Positions 35,166 to 45,310 of a DNA stretch of 64,000 bases are shown here, piece by piece. A program made the position numbers and the translations under genes. Where the stretch lies: positions 1 to 64,000 of the forward strand of contig NZ_JADEXU010000020.1 in assembly GCF_015206895.1 (NCBI RefSeq), in the 5' to 3' direction. Position 1 is the first letter of the stretch; every line of letters starts with the position of its first letter. Below the pieces are notes generated by a model, which saw only the letters and a list, made by a program, of their open reading frames with translations, was not told the DNA's origin and made no database searches. The DNA comes from Nostoc sp. LEGE 12450 (GTDB lineage Bacteria > Cyanobacteriota > Cyanobacteriia > Cyanobacteriales > Nostocaceae).

Positions 35166-35795
35166 AGTACAAATTTCGGCAATAGACCTATTTTGGAAAT
35201 AGGGAACAGAGAAAGAAATTTTCGTTCTAGATTGTGTTCGCGTAGGGGGTGCTTTGTCCTTACTCTGTTCATTAGTATCTTTTTACATTCTTGTGGTGAA
35301 AAGGGAAGGGTTAAGGGGAAAATCCAATCCCTTTAACCCTTGCTCTTAATCTCTTCTTTTGCGAGTAAAAAATTAAAAATTTGTAGGTGTAGCCCGTCGA
35401 AAGGGAACAGCATTGACTAGAGACTAATTTCAATACAGCAGTTTTCCTTTGCATGAAATACAAAGCTACTGGTTTAGAGGCAGGGGACAGATTGCTTTTA
35501 GTGTCTCCCTTTCGGAGAAGGTAGAAGGTAGAAACTCTTTATATATGATGCATGAGTTCTGAATTTTTCACATTACTTACTTGAAATCTGCTATATTTAT
35601 TACATTACTTAACTTCCTTTGATTTCTTCTCGCCTACTTACTTAATTAGAACCAGAAGTTATTAAATTTTTTTACCATTATATACAAATATATTACTAGG
35701 AATTACGTACTGTACAAAAGAGTCATGTTGCGAATCAACATAAATACGTCGTTTCAAATTTATATTAATCATTAATTGATGGTAAATATACTCGT

Positions 35796-35829
35796 GTCGT
35801 AGGGGCAATTCATGAATTACCTCTACGAC
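35796..35829. repeat. 34-nt palindromic repeat in a gene-poor gap
   Basis: GTCGTAGGGGCAATTC and its partner GAATTACCTCTACGAC make a near-perfect inverted repeat centred on ATTCATGAAT, a type widely dispersed in Nostoc-like genomes. The 829-nt gap 35166-35994 otherwise holds a CCCTTAACCC-type stretch near 35315, a partial TGCGTAAGTCCT terminus at 35874-35885, and no gene. Confidence 0.65.
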
Positions 35830-35994
35830 GGGTCTGGTTTTTCAAATCATCTATACTTGCCCTTTCCTGTCAATGCGTAAGTCCTAATTACTTCAAAAAA
35901 TCCGTAATTGCCCCCTTGCTATTGATATTTTAAATTACTTAAAAGTAAAGGTTAGTGTAATAAGCCCTGAAAGGAAGTGCTTGAGGGTTAATAA

Positions 35995-38900
35995 GTGGTC
36001 AAACAGCGCCGATATCACTCGTTAAAAGCTGTGATATTTTTCCGCAAACGAAAATTACTAGCTTTGTTGTTGGGGATTTTCTTCTCAATCTCTGTAGTTT
36101 TACTCTGGCAGAGACTTTCAATTCAGACTCCAGGGTTATTAAAACCAGTAGTATTGATTACAGGGTTATTGGTTGTCGCGCTGACATTATCAATCTGTTT
36201 TGCCCTGGCGATAAAAGTAAATAGTCAGCAAATAGCACTCATAAATCAGGAGCTAACTCATAGGATTTTAGAGCAGAAACAGGTAGAAATTACCCTCCGC
36301 GCCAGCGAAAATCGTCTGCGCCAGTTACTGGAAACTGTCAAAGTCATCCCTTGGGAATTAGACTTGAAAACTTGGCGATTTATTTACGTTGGGCCACAAG
36401 CGGTAGATTTGTTAGATTATGCGATCGCAGAGTGGTACGAAGAAAACTTTTGGATCAATCATCTGCATCCGCATGATAAAGAAAAGTCTGTTCGTTTTCG
36501 TCAAGAAGCAGCTGCTAGATGTGAGAATCACGAATTAGAATACCGGATGTTAGCAGCCGATGGGCGAGTTGTTTGGCTACGAGACGTTGTTAGCGTAGTT
36601 GAGGAAGCAGGAACTCCTACTATGCTAAGGGGGTTTATGTTTGACATTAGTGATTTAAAGCAGGTTGAAGAAACCTTGAGACTCAGAGAGAGGGCACTTG
36701 CTGCTACCAGTAATGGAATTATTATTGCCGATGCCAGACTTCCCTATAATCCGATTATTTACGTCAACTGCGCTTTTGAGAAAATAACAGGCTACAGTGC
36801 TGCTGATGTGATTGGGCAAAACTGTCGATTTTTGCAACGCATAGATCGCCAGCAACCAGCACTCAATGAACTGCGTTCATCTCTTCAAGCTGGAACAAGT
36901 TGCAAAGTTATTCTCCGTAACTATAGTAAAGATGGTATCTTGTTTTGGAATGAATTGAGTATTTCTCCTATTCATGACGAAAATGGCAAATTAAGCCACT
37001 TTATTGGAATTCAGACAGATATTAGCCAGCGCAAGCAAGCCGAAGCCAGTCTGCGGCGGCAAGCCCTCACTTTTGAAAACATGCATGATGGCGTAATTAT
37101 CACAGATTTAACCGGCAATATTATTGACTGGAATCCTGCTGCCCAAAGCATGTTTGGCTATACCAAAGCCGAGGTTTTGGCTAAACATATCAGTATTTTG
37201 CATCAGCCGGAAGTAGCCGCAACATTAAGCGCCAAAATTCTCGAAAAAATCAACCAGCAAGCACGCTGGTCAGGGGAAATACACTTTCTTTGTAAAGATG
37301 GTAGTCAGGCAATTTGTGAAACAACAGTAGTCTCTTTACAGGATGAACAAGGAGAAACTGTTGCCACAGTTGGCATCAATCACGACATTACCGAAAATAA
37401 ACGAGCTAAAGAAGCATTGCAACGGCAATTGCATCGCACCCTACTACTTGAACAAATTACTCAAGAAATTCGTCAAAGTCTGGATAGCAGCAAAATCTTT
37501 GAGACGGCTGCTACCCAAATTGGAAAAGCTTTTAAAGCCGATCGCTGTCTAATCCATTCTTACATTAGCGACCCTACACCTCGAATTCCCCTAGTAGCAG
37601 AATATAATACACTCCCCGGTTATTGCTCCATGCTGAAATTGGAAGTTCCCATGACTAACAATCCTCATGCAGAGCAGATGATGGCCCAAGAAAGTGCGAT
37701 CGCCTCTCCAGATGTGTATGCCGATCCTTTACTCCAGGCGGCTGAACCTATCTGCCGAAAAATTCAACTGAAGTCTATGCTGTCAATCCGCACCTCCTAT
37801 CAAGGTGAACCCAATGGTGCGATCGGATTACATCAGTGTAGCTATTTTCGCAAGTGGACATCAGACGAAATCGAATTACTAGAAGCAGTGGCGGCTCAAC
37901 TGGGTATTGCTCTAGCACAGGCTCACTTACTGGAACAAGAAACTCGCCGACGGGAAGAACTTACCTTGAAAAACTTTGCCTTGGAGCAGGCAAAACGTCA
38001 GGCTGAAGCCGCAAATCGGGCAAAAAGTGAGTTTTTGGCAATGATGAGCCACGAAATTCGGACTCCAATGAATGCTGTTATTGGCATGACCGATCTCCTG
38101 CTGGATACTGACCTCACCCCGCAACAGCAAGACTTTGTAGAAACAGTTCGCAGTAGCGGAGATGCTTTGCTCACCATCATCAACGACATTCTAGATTTCT
38201 CCAAAATTGAGTCGGGAAAGCTGGAATTAGAAGAACAGCCTTTTGATTTGAGAGCTTGTGTAGAACAGGCTATTTCTCTATTAGCCCCGAAAGCTGCCCA
38301 AAAAGATATCGAACTAGTTTACCTAATCCAACCGCAAGTTCCGGCTCAGATCGTTGGCGATATGACACGTCTGCGCCAAGTCTTAATGAATCTCCTCAAC
38401 AACGCCATTAAGTTTACTGAACATGGAGAAGTGGTACTCTCTGTTGAACTGGAGACTGTGAGGAGCAGGGGAGCAGGGGAGCAGGGTGAAAATTCCTCTC
38501 CTCTGCACCCTTCCCCCGTTCGGCTACGCTCACGGCAAGCCCGCCCCTCTGCCTCTTCCGAGTCCCCAATCCAAATTCAATTTGCCATCAAAGATACAGG
38601 TATTGGCATTACACCAGAAAAGATAGAGCGGTTATTTCATCCTTTCACTCAGGCTGATGTCTCCATGACTCGACGATATGGCGGCACAGGGCTAGGGCTA
38701 GTCATTAGCAAGCGGCTCAGTAAGATGATGGGGGGCAGTCTTTGGGTGGAAAGTCAAGGGATTGTTGGTGGCAATCCTAGTCCTAGATGGAAAAGTAGAA
38801 AATTATTATCTCCTTACTCTTCCCAAGGTTCAACATTCTACTTCACCATTACTGCCCAAGTGCCTGCTGTACCAGAAGGTGAATTTAGTAATTCGCCGAT

Positions 38901-40167
38901 GCAGCTTCAGGGAAAGCGCCTGTTGATTGTGGACGACAATCTGACTAACTGTCAAATTATCAGCTTGCAAGCAGAGTCTTGGAAAATGGAAACTTATGCT
39001 GCCAAATCTGCTAAAGAAGCGTTAGCTCAACTTGCTCAAGGAACACAGTTTGATATTGCCATTTTAGATATGGAAATGCCAACAATGGATGGCATAACCC
39101 TAGCTCGTCAAATCCGCAGGCAATCTGGTTGTCAAAATCTACCTTTAGTGATTCTTACTTCTTTAGGTAGAGGAGAAACGTTCTCTGACTTTGGTGATAT
39201 CGAGTTTGCTGCCTGTTTGAGCAAACCCATTAAACAGTCTCAACTCTACGATGTTATAACCCGTGTTTTAGGAAATCAGCCAAGCCAAGCGAGTATTACT
39301 GATTTTCCCTTGGTTGATCGGCGTTTAACCCATCCACTGCCACTACGGATTCTTTTGGCAGAAGATACGGTTGTTAATCAGAAAGTTGCCTTACTGATGC
39401 TACAGAAAATAGGTTATTCGGCTGATGTCGTAACTAATGGGGTAGAAGTACTCAAGGCTTTGCAAAAACAGCCTTATGACCTAGTGTTGATGGATGTCCA
39501 CATGCCCGAAATGGATGGGTTAGAAACAGCTCGGAGAATCTGTCAAGAATGGAAGGTCGGTTTTCGTCCCCATATCATTGCGATAACTGCCAATGCAATG
39601 CGAGGCGATCGCGAAATTTGTCTTGCTGCTGGTATGGATGACTACATTAGCAAACCGATTCAGCTTCAAAAGTTAGCTCAGGCACTCAGCAAATGCCCAC
39701 GCCAAAGAAGTCTTGAAGTCACTCCCATAGTCAAACAAGATCGAGCGATGTACTTAGAATTACAACCTTTGCAAAATATTCTCCAAGAAGGGCAAAACCA
39801 GACATTCAAAAGTGGCAAAATTGATGCCAAAATTCTCCAATCCATACGGGATATAGTCAGAGGCGATCGTGTTGTATTTGCTGAACTAATTAAGTGTTAT
39901 CTTACAGAGACACCGAGACTGGTACAAGATATTAGCACTGCGATCGCAAATCGGGATGCTCAGACTATATGGAAGGCAGCCCATCAACTTAAGTCTAGCA
40001 GTGGTTCAATTGGAGCGATCGCTTTAGCACAGCTTTGCAAGGTTTTAGAAGCACAGGGACGGAGCAGTGAATTAGAAAACACCATAGAATTACTCCCGCA
40101 GTTATACCAGGAATATGAACAGGTTAAAACTGCCTTAGAAAAAGAACTTGCGAAGGAAACACCATGA
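35995..40167 (+). CDS. LOV-PAS-GAF hybrid histidine kinase with two receivers and HPt
   Basis: 1390 residues from GTG 35995, which directly follows an in-frame TAA. Two membrane helices (~20-40, 50-75). Then PAS (105-220); a LOV domain (~230-345) with GQNCRFLQ (Cys277), LRNYSKDG (Asn309), FWNELSISP (Asn319) and FIGIQTDI (Gln340), the residues that bind flavin and form the photo-adduct; PAS (355-475); GAF (500-645); HisKA with [16 protein letters not shown] (His686); HATPase; REC1 (Asp1025); REC2 (Asp1167); and HPt (His1330). It is likely a blue-light or redox sensor running a four-step phosphorelay. It overlaps the next gene by 4 nt. Confidence 0.9.
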   Translation: MVKQRRYHSLKAVIFFRKRKLLALLLGIFFSISVVLLWQRLSIQTPGLLKPVVLITGLLVVALTLSICFALAIKVNSQQIALINQELTHRILEQKQVEITLRASENRLRQLLETVKVIPWELDLKTWRFIYVGPQAVDLLDYAIAEWYEENFWINHLHPHDKEKSVRFRQEAAARCENHELEYRMLAADGRVVWLRDVVSVVEEAGTPTMLRGFMFDISDLKQVEETLRLRERALAATSNGIIIADARLPYNPIIYVNCAFEKITGYSAADVIGQNCRFLQRIDRQQPALNELRSSLQAGTSCKVILRNYSKDGILFWNELSISPIHDENGKLSHFIGIQTDISQRKQAEASLRRQALTFENMHDGVIITDLTGNIIDWNPAAQSMFGYTKAEVLAKHISILHQPEVAATLSAKILEKINQQARWSGEIHFLCKDGSQAICETTVVSLQDEQGETVATVGINHDITENKRAKEALQRQLHRTLLLEQITQEIRQSLDSSKIFETAATQIGKAFKADRCLIHSYISDPTPRIPLVAEYNTLPGYCSMLKLEVPMTNNPHAEQMMAQESAIASPDVYADPLLQAAEPICRKIQLKSMLSIRTSYQGEPNGAIGLHQCSYFRKWTSDEIELLEAVAAQLGIALAQAHLLEQETRRREELTLKNFALEQAKRQAEAANRAKSEFLAMMSHEIRTPMNAVIGMTDLLLDTDLTPQQQDFVETVRSSGDALLTIINDILDFSKIESGKLELEEQPFDLRACVEQAISLLAPKAAQKDIELVYLIQPQVPAQIVGDMTRLRQVLMNLLNNAIKFTEHGEVVLSVELETVRSRGAGEQGENSSPLHPSPVRLRSRQARPSASSESPIQIQFAIKDTGIGITPEKIERLFHPFTQADVSMTRRYGGTGLGLVISKRLSKMMGGSLWVESQGIVGGNPSPRWKSRKLLSPYSSQGSTFYFTITAQVPAVPEGEFSNSPMQLQGKRLLIVDDNLTNCQIISLQAESWKMETYAAKSAKEALAQLAQGTQFDIAILDMEMPTMDGITLARQIRRQSGCQNLPLVILTSLGRGETFSDFGDIEFAACLSKPIKQSQLYDVITRVLGNQPSQASITDFPLVDRRLTHPLPLRILLAEDTVVNQKVALLMLQKIGYSADVVTNGVEVLKALQKQPYDLVLMDVHMPEMDGLETARRICQEWKVGFRPHIIAITANAMRGDREICLAAGMDDYISKPIQLQKLAQALSKCPRQRSLEVTPIVKQDRAMYLELQPLQNILQEGQNQTFKSGKIDAKILQSIRDIVRGDRVVFAELIKCYLTETPRLVQDISTAIANRDAQTIWKAAHQLKSSSGSIGAIALAQLCKVLEAQGRSSELENTIELLPQLYQEYEQVKTALEKELAKETP
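38455..38570 (+). repeat. Intergenic-type repeat inserted in frame in the kinase ATPase domain
   Basis: GGAGCAGGGGAGCAGGG, a complementary CTCTCCTCTGCACCC tract and CGGCTACGCTCACGGCAAGCC lie inside the coding sequence (residues ~821-858), encoding [20 protein letters not shown] and a basic tail. The same low-complexity and CGTAGC-type repeats are otherwise found between genes (for example 30440-30520). The segment falls between the N-box ([13 protein letters not shown]) and the G1 box (IKDTGIGI), and the reading frame is kept. Confidence 0.75.
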
Positions 40168-41132
40168 CAGCTACTGCTCAAGAAAGCCAATCTTTAGTTC
40201 TAATTGTTGATGATGAGCCTTTTATCCGCATGATACTTCGGCATTTCTTGGAGCGGGAAGGCTATAAAATAGCGGAAGCTCAAAATGGCAGAGAGGCTTT
40301 AACTGCTTTTAAGGAACTGCACCCTGACATAATACTTCTTGATGCCATCATGCCGGATATGGATGGGTTCGAGTGTTGCACTAACTTAGAACTTCTTGAT
40401 TGCAGCAAGCACACTCCAGTTTTAATGATTACAGGACTTGAGGATCAAGAGTCAGTTGATCGGGCATTTGCAGTGGGAGCAATGGACTATGTTACCAAAC
40501 CGATTCACTGGCCAGTTTTGCGACAACGGGTAAAACGCTTGATTGAGCAATCTCAGTTACAACAAAAACTGGAAACCGTTAATTTGGAATTGCAGCGATT
40601 AGCTACTATTGATGGATTAACTCAAGTAGCTAACCGCCGACGCTTTGAAGAGTATCTTAACCAAGAGTGGCAGCGCCTAAAACGGGATCAACGGCCTCTT
40701 TCCCTGATTCTTTGCGATGTTGATTTCTTCAAATTATATAACGATACTTATGGGCATCGAGTAGGCGATCGCTGTCTTCAAGAAATTGCTAAGGCTATCA
40801 AAAATATTATTAAACGTCCTGGAGATTTAGTTGCCCGTTATGGTGGGGAAGAATTTGCTGTGATTTTACCTAACACAGACACTGAAGGGGTGACTCATGT
40901 TGCCAAGAAAATTTGCCATACTATCCGAACATTGGCAATACCTCATGAAAATTCCCAAGTTAGTCCTTATGTAACCATTAGTGCTGGGTTTACGACAGAA
41001 ATTCCTCAGTCAGATTCTGACTTGGAAGAAATGATTGCCGCAGCAGATCGGGCATTGTATCAAGCAAAGGCAGCAGGACGCGATCGCTTTGTGCAAGATA
41101 TTCTACTACCCAAAAATAAAAAATTCCGCTAG
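40164..41132 (+). CDS. Response regulator with GGDEF output (diguanylate cyclase)
   Basis: 322 residues. The N-terminal receiver has [20 protein letters not shown] (phospho-Asp), and a Lys in YVTKPIHWP. The GGDEF domain (~155-310) has [31 protein letters not shown] and the active-site [13 protein letters not shown]. The upstream inhibitory RxxD motif is not clear. It makes c-di-GMP in response to phosphorylation, most likely by the LOV hybrid kinase, whose stop codon overlaps its start (ATGA). The cluster of HIP1 sites after it (41205-41268) contains no gene. Confidence 0.92.
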   Translation: MTATAQESQSLVLIVDDEPFIRMILRHFLEREGYKIAEAQNGREALTAFKELHPDIILLDAIMPDMDGFECCTNLELLDCSKHTPVLMITGLEDQESVDRAFAVGAMDYVTKPIHWPVLRQRVKRLIEQSQLQQKLETVNLELQRLATIDGLTQVANRRRFEEYLNQEWQRLKRDQRPLSLILCDVDFFKLYNDTYGHRVGDRCLQEIAKAIKNIIKRPGDLVARYGGEEFAVILPNTDTEGVTHVAKKICHTIRTLAIPHENSQVSPYVTISAGFTTEIPQSDSDLEEMIAAADRALYQAKAAGRDRFVQDILLPKNKKFR

Positions 41133-41395
41133 TGCGACAGTTTGGCGCACATTAAGGTTTGTGGCAAAAGCCTTATAGGTTCGGTGGCGCGGAATTTGTA
41201 AAGTAGTGCGATCGCGGCTTGATTCAGTAGAAAAGCGATCGCGGTTCCGTATGAGCGATCGCTAGATTAATCCCTAACCACAGGGATTGATTCTGACAAT
41301 TATATTTGTTGCAGTACTTTAACGATTGCAGTGCTAGCCCCCTCATCCCGACGCTCTTAAAAGATAAAAAGAATTACTCTACTGACTCTAAAGCT

Positions 41396-42310
41396 TCAAA
41401 ATTTGGGTTCCTTTTCCGATACCATTATTTGTCTCAAAATAGCCGTACACAATGGACTATCACTATCCAAAAAACCATTCACGATCGTAAAGTGGTTTTC
41501 ATCAGGCTGTGGTAAATATTCACCAGGCAATTCTTTTTCTTTCCATGCAGCCAGAAAATCTAGCGATTGTCGTTCAAACTCTGAAGTCTCTTTGCCGCCA
41601 TAAGTTACAAGTAGAGAACCAGCTTTTTCAGGAAGATGACGGATAGGACTATTGCGAAGAACTTCACCCCAAGTAAATTGGATTTTGGGTTGTAGCCAAG
41701 TGTAGGGAAATGGCATCAAATCAAACAAACCACTAATAGCACAACCACCTTTAATAATGTCATCTGGTAGCCCATAGTCGTTTTTCCAGTCTGTAGGCAT
41801 GAGCATCGCAGTTAAGTGACCACCGGCTGAGTGACCAGCTACATGGATGCGATTGGGGTCTGCACCAAAGCTTTCTGCATTATTATAAATCCAGGCGATC
41901 GCTGAACGATTTTGGCGGACAATCTCATCAATGGTTACTTTGGGACACAAGGCATAGTTGACCACCACCACCGTAACATTCGCAGCTACAAGACCTTGGG
42001 CGACAAAGCTAAAATCTTTACTGTCGGACATTATCCAATAGCCACCGTGGATAAATACCAAAATTGGTGCTTGTGGTTGCGTTGCCGGAAAAATATCTAG
42101 ATGTTCAACTACGGTAGAACCAAAAAAAACATTTAGATGACAGCGTAGTTTTTCACGCACCTTAGCACTGTTTGTGGCATACAAATTCATGTATCCAGGT
42201 ATATCAAGACCTAGTTCACTGGGATTGTATTGGTAATCTAGCTCGGCTTGAGTTTGAAAATTGTGGTACAGCATTGAGTTTTCTGGTTTAGGGCAAGTGA
42301 TTTTAATCAA
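41396..42310 (-). CDS. Alpha/beta hydrolase (kynurenine-formamidase-like esterase)
   Basis: 304 residues: oxyanion-hole motif VFIHGGYW, nucleophile elbow VAGHSAGGHLTAML, catalytic His in PDENHFTIVNGFLDSDSP, and the acidic residue probably in TYGGKETSEFERQ. This pattern and length fit the arylformamidase/carboxylesterase branch. Substrate is not known; no tryptophan-degradation genes are adjacent. No signal peptide, so it is cytoplasmic. It is convergent with the GGDEF gene. Confidence 0.8.
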   Translation of the reverse strand: MIKITCPKPENSMLYHNFQTQAELDYQYNPSELGLDIPGYMNLYATNSAKVREKLRCHLNVFFGSTVVEHLDIFPATQPQAPILVFIHGGYWIMSDSKDFSFVAQGLVAANVTVVVVNYALCPKVTIDEIVRQNRSAIAWIYNNAESFGADPNRIHVAGHSAGGHLTAMLMPTDWKNDYGLPDDIIKGGCAISGLFDLMPFPYTWLQPKIQFTWGEVLRNSPIRHLPEKAGSLLVTYGGKETSEFERQSLDFLAAWKEKELPGEYLPQPDENHFTIVNGFLDSDSPLCTAILRQIMVSEKEPKF

Positions 42311-42365
42311 AACAAATTAATTCATTCTGTTAGTGGATAGCTAGGGTTTAGCCCATTCTAACCCT

Positions 42366-42456
42366 GAACGAAAAAGCGGATAGCGTAGCGTAAAGCTTGC
42401 GGCATAGCAATTAGAGACGCTACGCGCAGCGTCTTGTAGAGAGCGTCGCGTCTTGA
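42366..42456. repeat. GCTACGC-rich palindromic repeat
   Basis: GACGCTACGCGCAGCGTC is a near-perfect palindrome next to AGCGTAGCGTAAAGC and GAGAGCGTCGCGTC. It is the same base vocabulary as the blocks in the type II elements. It is extragenic, just upstream of the hydrolase gene. Confidence 0.5.
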
Positions 42457-42987
42457 TTCTGACTTCTGAATTCTTCTTCAACTAAATTTTTGGGTGAATT
42501 AATTCCTTATAAAATAAAAGTCTTACGTTGTTTTAAATTAGTCAGAATAATCGCTAACCAATTACATGAAGTTTGATATGAAAAACAGCCTGTAATATTA
42601 CTGAAATATTACTGAAATGATCATCATGAATCTGATTGAAGTAAGTGATATTAGAGAGCGCAAAACCTTCCCACCACGGATTGTATTACTGAATTGCATA
42701 GGATATTTATAAAGGATTTAAAACATTTATTCACACAAATCAATAAGATACAAAAGGTAAATAATCTCGTATGATTTCGGTGTAAGTCTTTTGATAAATT
42801 TACTGCTTTTACGTTCTATTACGCAAGTTTAATTTTCATTCTTGAATAAAAATTCACTATTTTCTAACGTTTGTAAAGTTTAGATCAAATTATTGGAATA
42901 ATTGATCTACTCCTTATGGCAGTTGCGGTGGTAAGCGCTACCTGATCAATCTTTAGCTTGAGCAAGACAAACTAAGTAGGTTGATTC

Positions 42988-43335
42988 ATGTTGTGTATTG
43001 AAGAATTGATCAACTTAGATTTGTTTGAACAGCTTTCTACAGTTTTCTAAAGAGCAATTAGAGTGGATTTGCGATCGCGCTCAAACGGATGAACTAGGCA
43101 CCGCAGAAGTATTGAATGACACATAAGGGAGAATCGGAATATGGCTTATTTAGCCTAGTCAAAGGTAATGAATCTTACCCGCTAGACAGAAAGAGTTGAA
43201 ATTCCTATTGGGCAACATGAAGCCTCATAATTTTTTAGTGAAATTCCAGTACTTACCGATGGTATCTGTGACAGTGCAGGCATTGGCAAATTATCAATTC
43301 TATGAAGTTAAGCAGATATTACACCGTCAAAGTTA
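42988..43335 (+). pseudogene. Cyclic-nucleotide-binding-domain protein, frameshifted remnant
   Basis: From ATG 42988 one frame reads EELINLDLFEQLSTVF to a stop; the next frame continues SKEQLEWICDRAQTDEL, as expected for the start of a cNMP-binding domain. Later fragments are VEIPIGQHEA/EIPVLTDG and VSVTVQALANYQFYEVKQI, which match the rest of such a domain in yet other frames. At least three frame breaks mean the gene is dead. It was probably a CRP-like domain within a larger sensor or kinase. Assignment is from hand translation. Confidence 0.6.
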
Positions 43336-43359
43336 AGGATGCGTAGTTTACCTATGTAG

Positions 43360-43660
43360 GCATCGCTCTCTTATGTGAGGCGTAGGCGATCGCAGTCGAT
43401 CTCAAAATTTGCGAAATCACTGCTGATGTGGGTCATTGGAGTGGGAAGTTGGCGGGAAATCTGGCGCGAAGATTTGGTTTGGCAGATCCTTTTGGTATAA
43501 AAGCATCTGCTGAGGGAAGACTTAAAACAAGACCCTGTACTAATGGGATTCAAATTACAAATTATCGAGGATGAAAGTATTACCCCACAATACCTTTACG
43601 ATTTTGACACTTCATATACTGACTGTAGTTCTGCAACGGCTAAATACAAAAGCTGAACCT
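43360..43660 (+). other. Decayed coding sequence, unidentified
   Basis: One frame reads SWREIWREDLVWQILLV, stop, KHLLREDLKQDPVLMGFKLQ and IEDESITPQYLYDFDTSYTD, with protein-like composition but an internal stop and no start. It may be the continuation of the preceding remnant or another dead gene. No family was recognised. Together with 42988-43335 it fills the centre of the gene-poor stretch 42311-43877; the remainder of that stretch is AT-rich and empty. Confidence 0.35.
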
Positions 43661-43877
43661 ACCAAAACATTTAGATTCTCTATGTAGCCAAATTTATGGA
43701 CAAAACCATGATTATTCACAGCTTCCCCGCACCACAGAAAAGCTTAAAACGCACTTAATATAAGCATTTTTAAGCATTTTTCCAAAATTTCTAATTTTAA
43801 TAAGGACAAATTAAAACTCTTTTGACACAATAGGACAGAAACAGAGAGGTATCTAATATTCTCATCTCTCTGTATAT

Positions 43878-45164
43878 ATGACTAGGCAACTAGACTGGTA
43901 TAAAAAAACCAAGCCACTTATCCAAAATACGATGAACCCCAACAACCCTTTGCAGACAATACAAACAAGTTTCCATACGGCTTTAGGTGCTGTTAGTGAA
44001 TTTACGGCCCTACTTCAAGAGCCCCAAAAACTCACGAATTACTTTACCAGAATGCAACAAAGGCCGGATCAATTGTTCCAAGATTTAGCAGTAAAAGGCA
44101 AAAATATGGAACAAGATATGAATAGTTTTTTCAAAAATTACTTTTGCGGAGGTGGTGACAAATCACCATATCCCAAATATATAGAACGGGCAGATGGACA
44201 GGCTTTTAACCAACCCTATGAAATCAAAGGGACAAAAATGTACGGCTTTGTCGTTGAGGGTTCAATGGCGAAGTTGCAAGAGGTCTGTGATAAATATCTC
44301 AACGATCCCAATAACGGAGAGATTGAATATCGCCCAGCAATGAACTATCTCGTCCTGACGTTCAACAAGATAGATTCTTTAAGTTCCATCTATCCTCCCG
44401 ACTATGACAAAGGAACTGTGCATGAAGAAGAAGCCATCTTTTGGATGTTAACAGTGGTAGGTAAAAGAGTCGGGCCTTTATTTATAGCCGAACGCCTAGC
44501 TTGGTTTATGCCTTACGTGTACGTGAATAATTCTCCCATCCTAGTTTCGGGTAGAGAAGTCTATGGCTTCTTTAAAGAACTTGGCCTATTTCAAATCCCT
44601 GAATTAAATCAAGAACCGGATTTATTTACTGTAGACACCTTAGTATTTAAAGAATTTTCTCCTACAAGCCAATCTATAGATGCTCGCCTGCTGGAAGTTC
44701 AACGCATCAATACAGGAGAGAATCAAACCATCAAGACATGGGATACCTTTGAGGAAGCAGCAAGAGCGATCGCTAGTTTATTATTTGACAATAACGAAAT
44801 TCTGATTCCTGGCTTACAGTTACCCTTCAATCTTCTCGAATATCTCCTAGAAAAAATCGTCCCTCTCGTTACCCTCAAACAAATCCGCGACGTAGAAAAC
44901 AGCAAAAAAGCCTGCTATCAAGCACTGATTGAATCCCCCATGCAGCTACAAACCTTCTATGGCGGAAAACTCTTTGGCGATCAATTTCAACTAAAAATCA
45001 ATAATTTCGCTAGTCAACCAATTGTCCAAGACTTAGGACTACACAAAGGCTATCCCGCAGGTAGCGAATCCATAACTATCCCCGTAAAACTTGGTTTCGT
45101 GCTGCACTTCGACTTCACCCTCAAAGATGGGAAAGCCGTTTGGCAAGCACCACAGAAAAATTAG
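43878..45164 (+). CDS. Acetoacetate-decarboxylase-family protein
   Basis: 428 residues. After ~100 helical residues the core shows YEIKGTKMYGFVVEGSMAKL, YRPAMNYLVLTFNKID, HEEEAIFWMLTV, FMPYVYVNNSPILVSGREVYGF and, near the end, LGLHKGYPAGSESITIPVKL, an arrangement typical of the ADC superfamily fold. Which Lys could act as the Schiff-base residue is not clear, so catalysis is uncertain. It is followed after 146 nt by an FAD oxidoreductase gene in the same direction, suggesting a joint metabolic role. ATG 43878 was used; an internal ATG (MNPNNPLQTI) is possible. Confidence 0.72.
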   Translation: MTRQLDWYKKTKPLIQNTMNPNNPLQTIQTSFHTALGAVSEFTALLQEPQKLTNYFTRMQQRPDQLFQDLAVKGKNMEQDMNSFFKNYFCGGGDKSPYPKYIERADGQAFNQPYEIKGTKMYGFVVEGSMAKLQEVCDKYLNDPNNGEIEYRPAMNYLVLTFNKIDSLSSIYPPDYDKGTVHEEEAIFWMLTVVGKRVGPLFIAERLAWFMPYVYVNNSPILVSGREVYGFFKELGLFQIPELNQEPDLFTVDTLVFKEFSPTSQSIDARLLEVQRINTGENQTIKTWDTFEEAARAIASLLFDNNEILIPGLQLPFNLLEYLLEKIVPLVTLKQIRDVENSKKACYQALIESPMQLQTFYGGKLFGDQFQLKINNFASQPIVQDLGLHKGYPAGSESITIPVKLGFVLHFDFTLKDGKAVWQAPQKN

Positions 45165-45224
45165 CATTGGGCAAATATAATTCCCTACTACACAAGCAAA
45201 GTCCATCTAATGCAAAATCAAGGG

Positions 45225-45280
45225 TTTACTAACCTGCGAAGGCAGGTTTTGCCTGTGTAGCCGCGACTTCTAGTCGCTTT
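45225..45280. repeat. Double-palindrome repeat in the ADC-FAD gap
   Basis: AACCTGCGAAGGCAGGTT and GCGACTTCTAGTCGC are two adjacent palindromes, a combination dispersed in Nostoc-like genomes. On mRNA they form two hairpins between the ADC-like and FAD genes, which could separate or stabilise the transcripts. Confidence 0.65.
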
Positions 45281-45310
45281 CTCAACTCGCATCTATCACA
45301 AAAAACAAAT

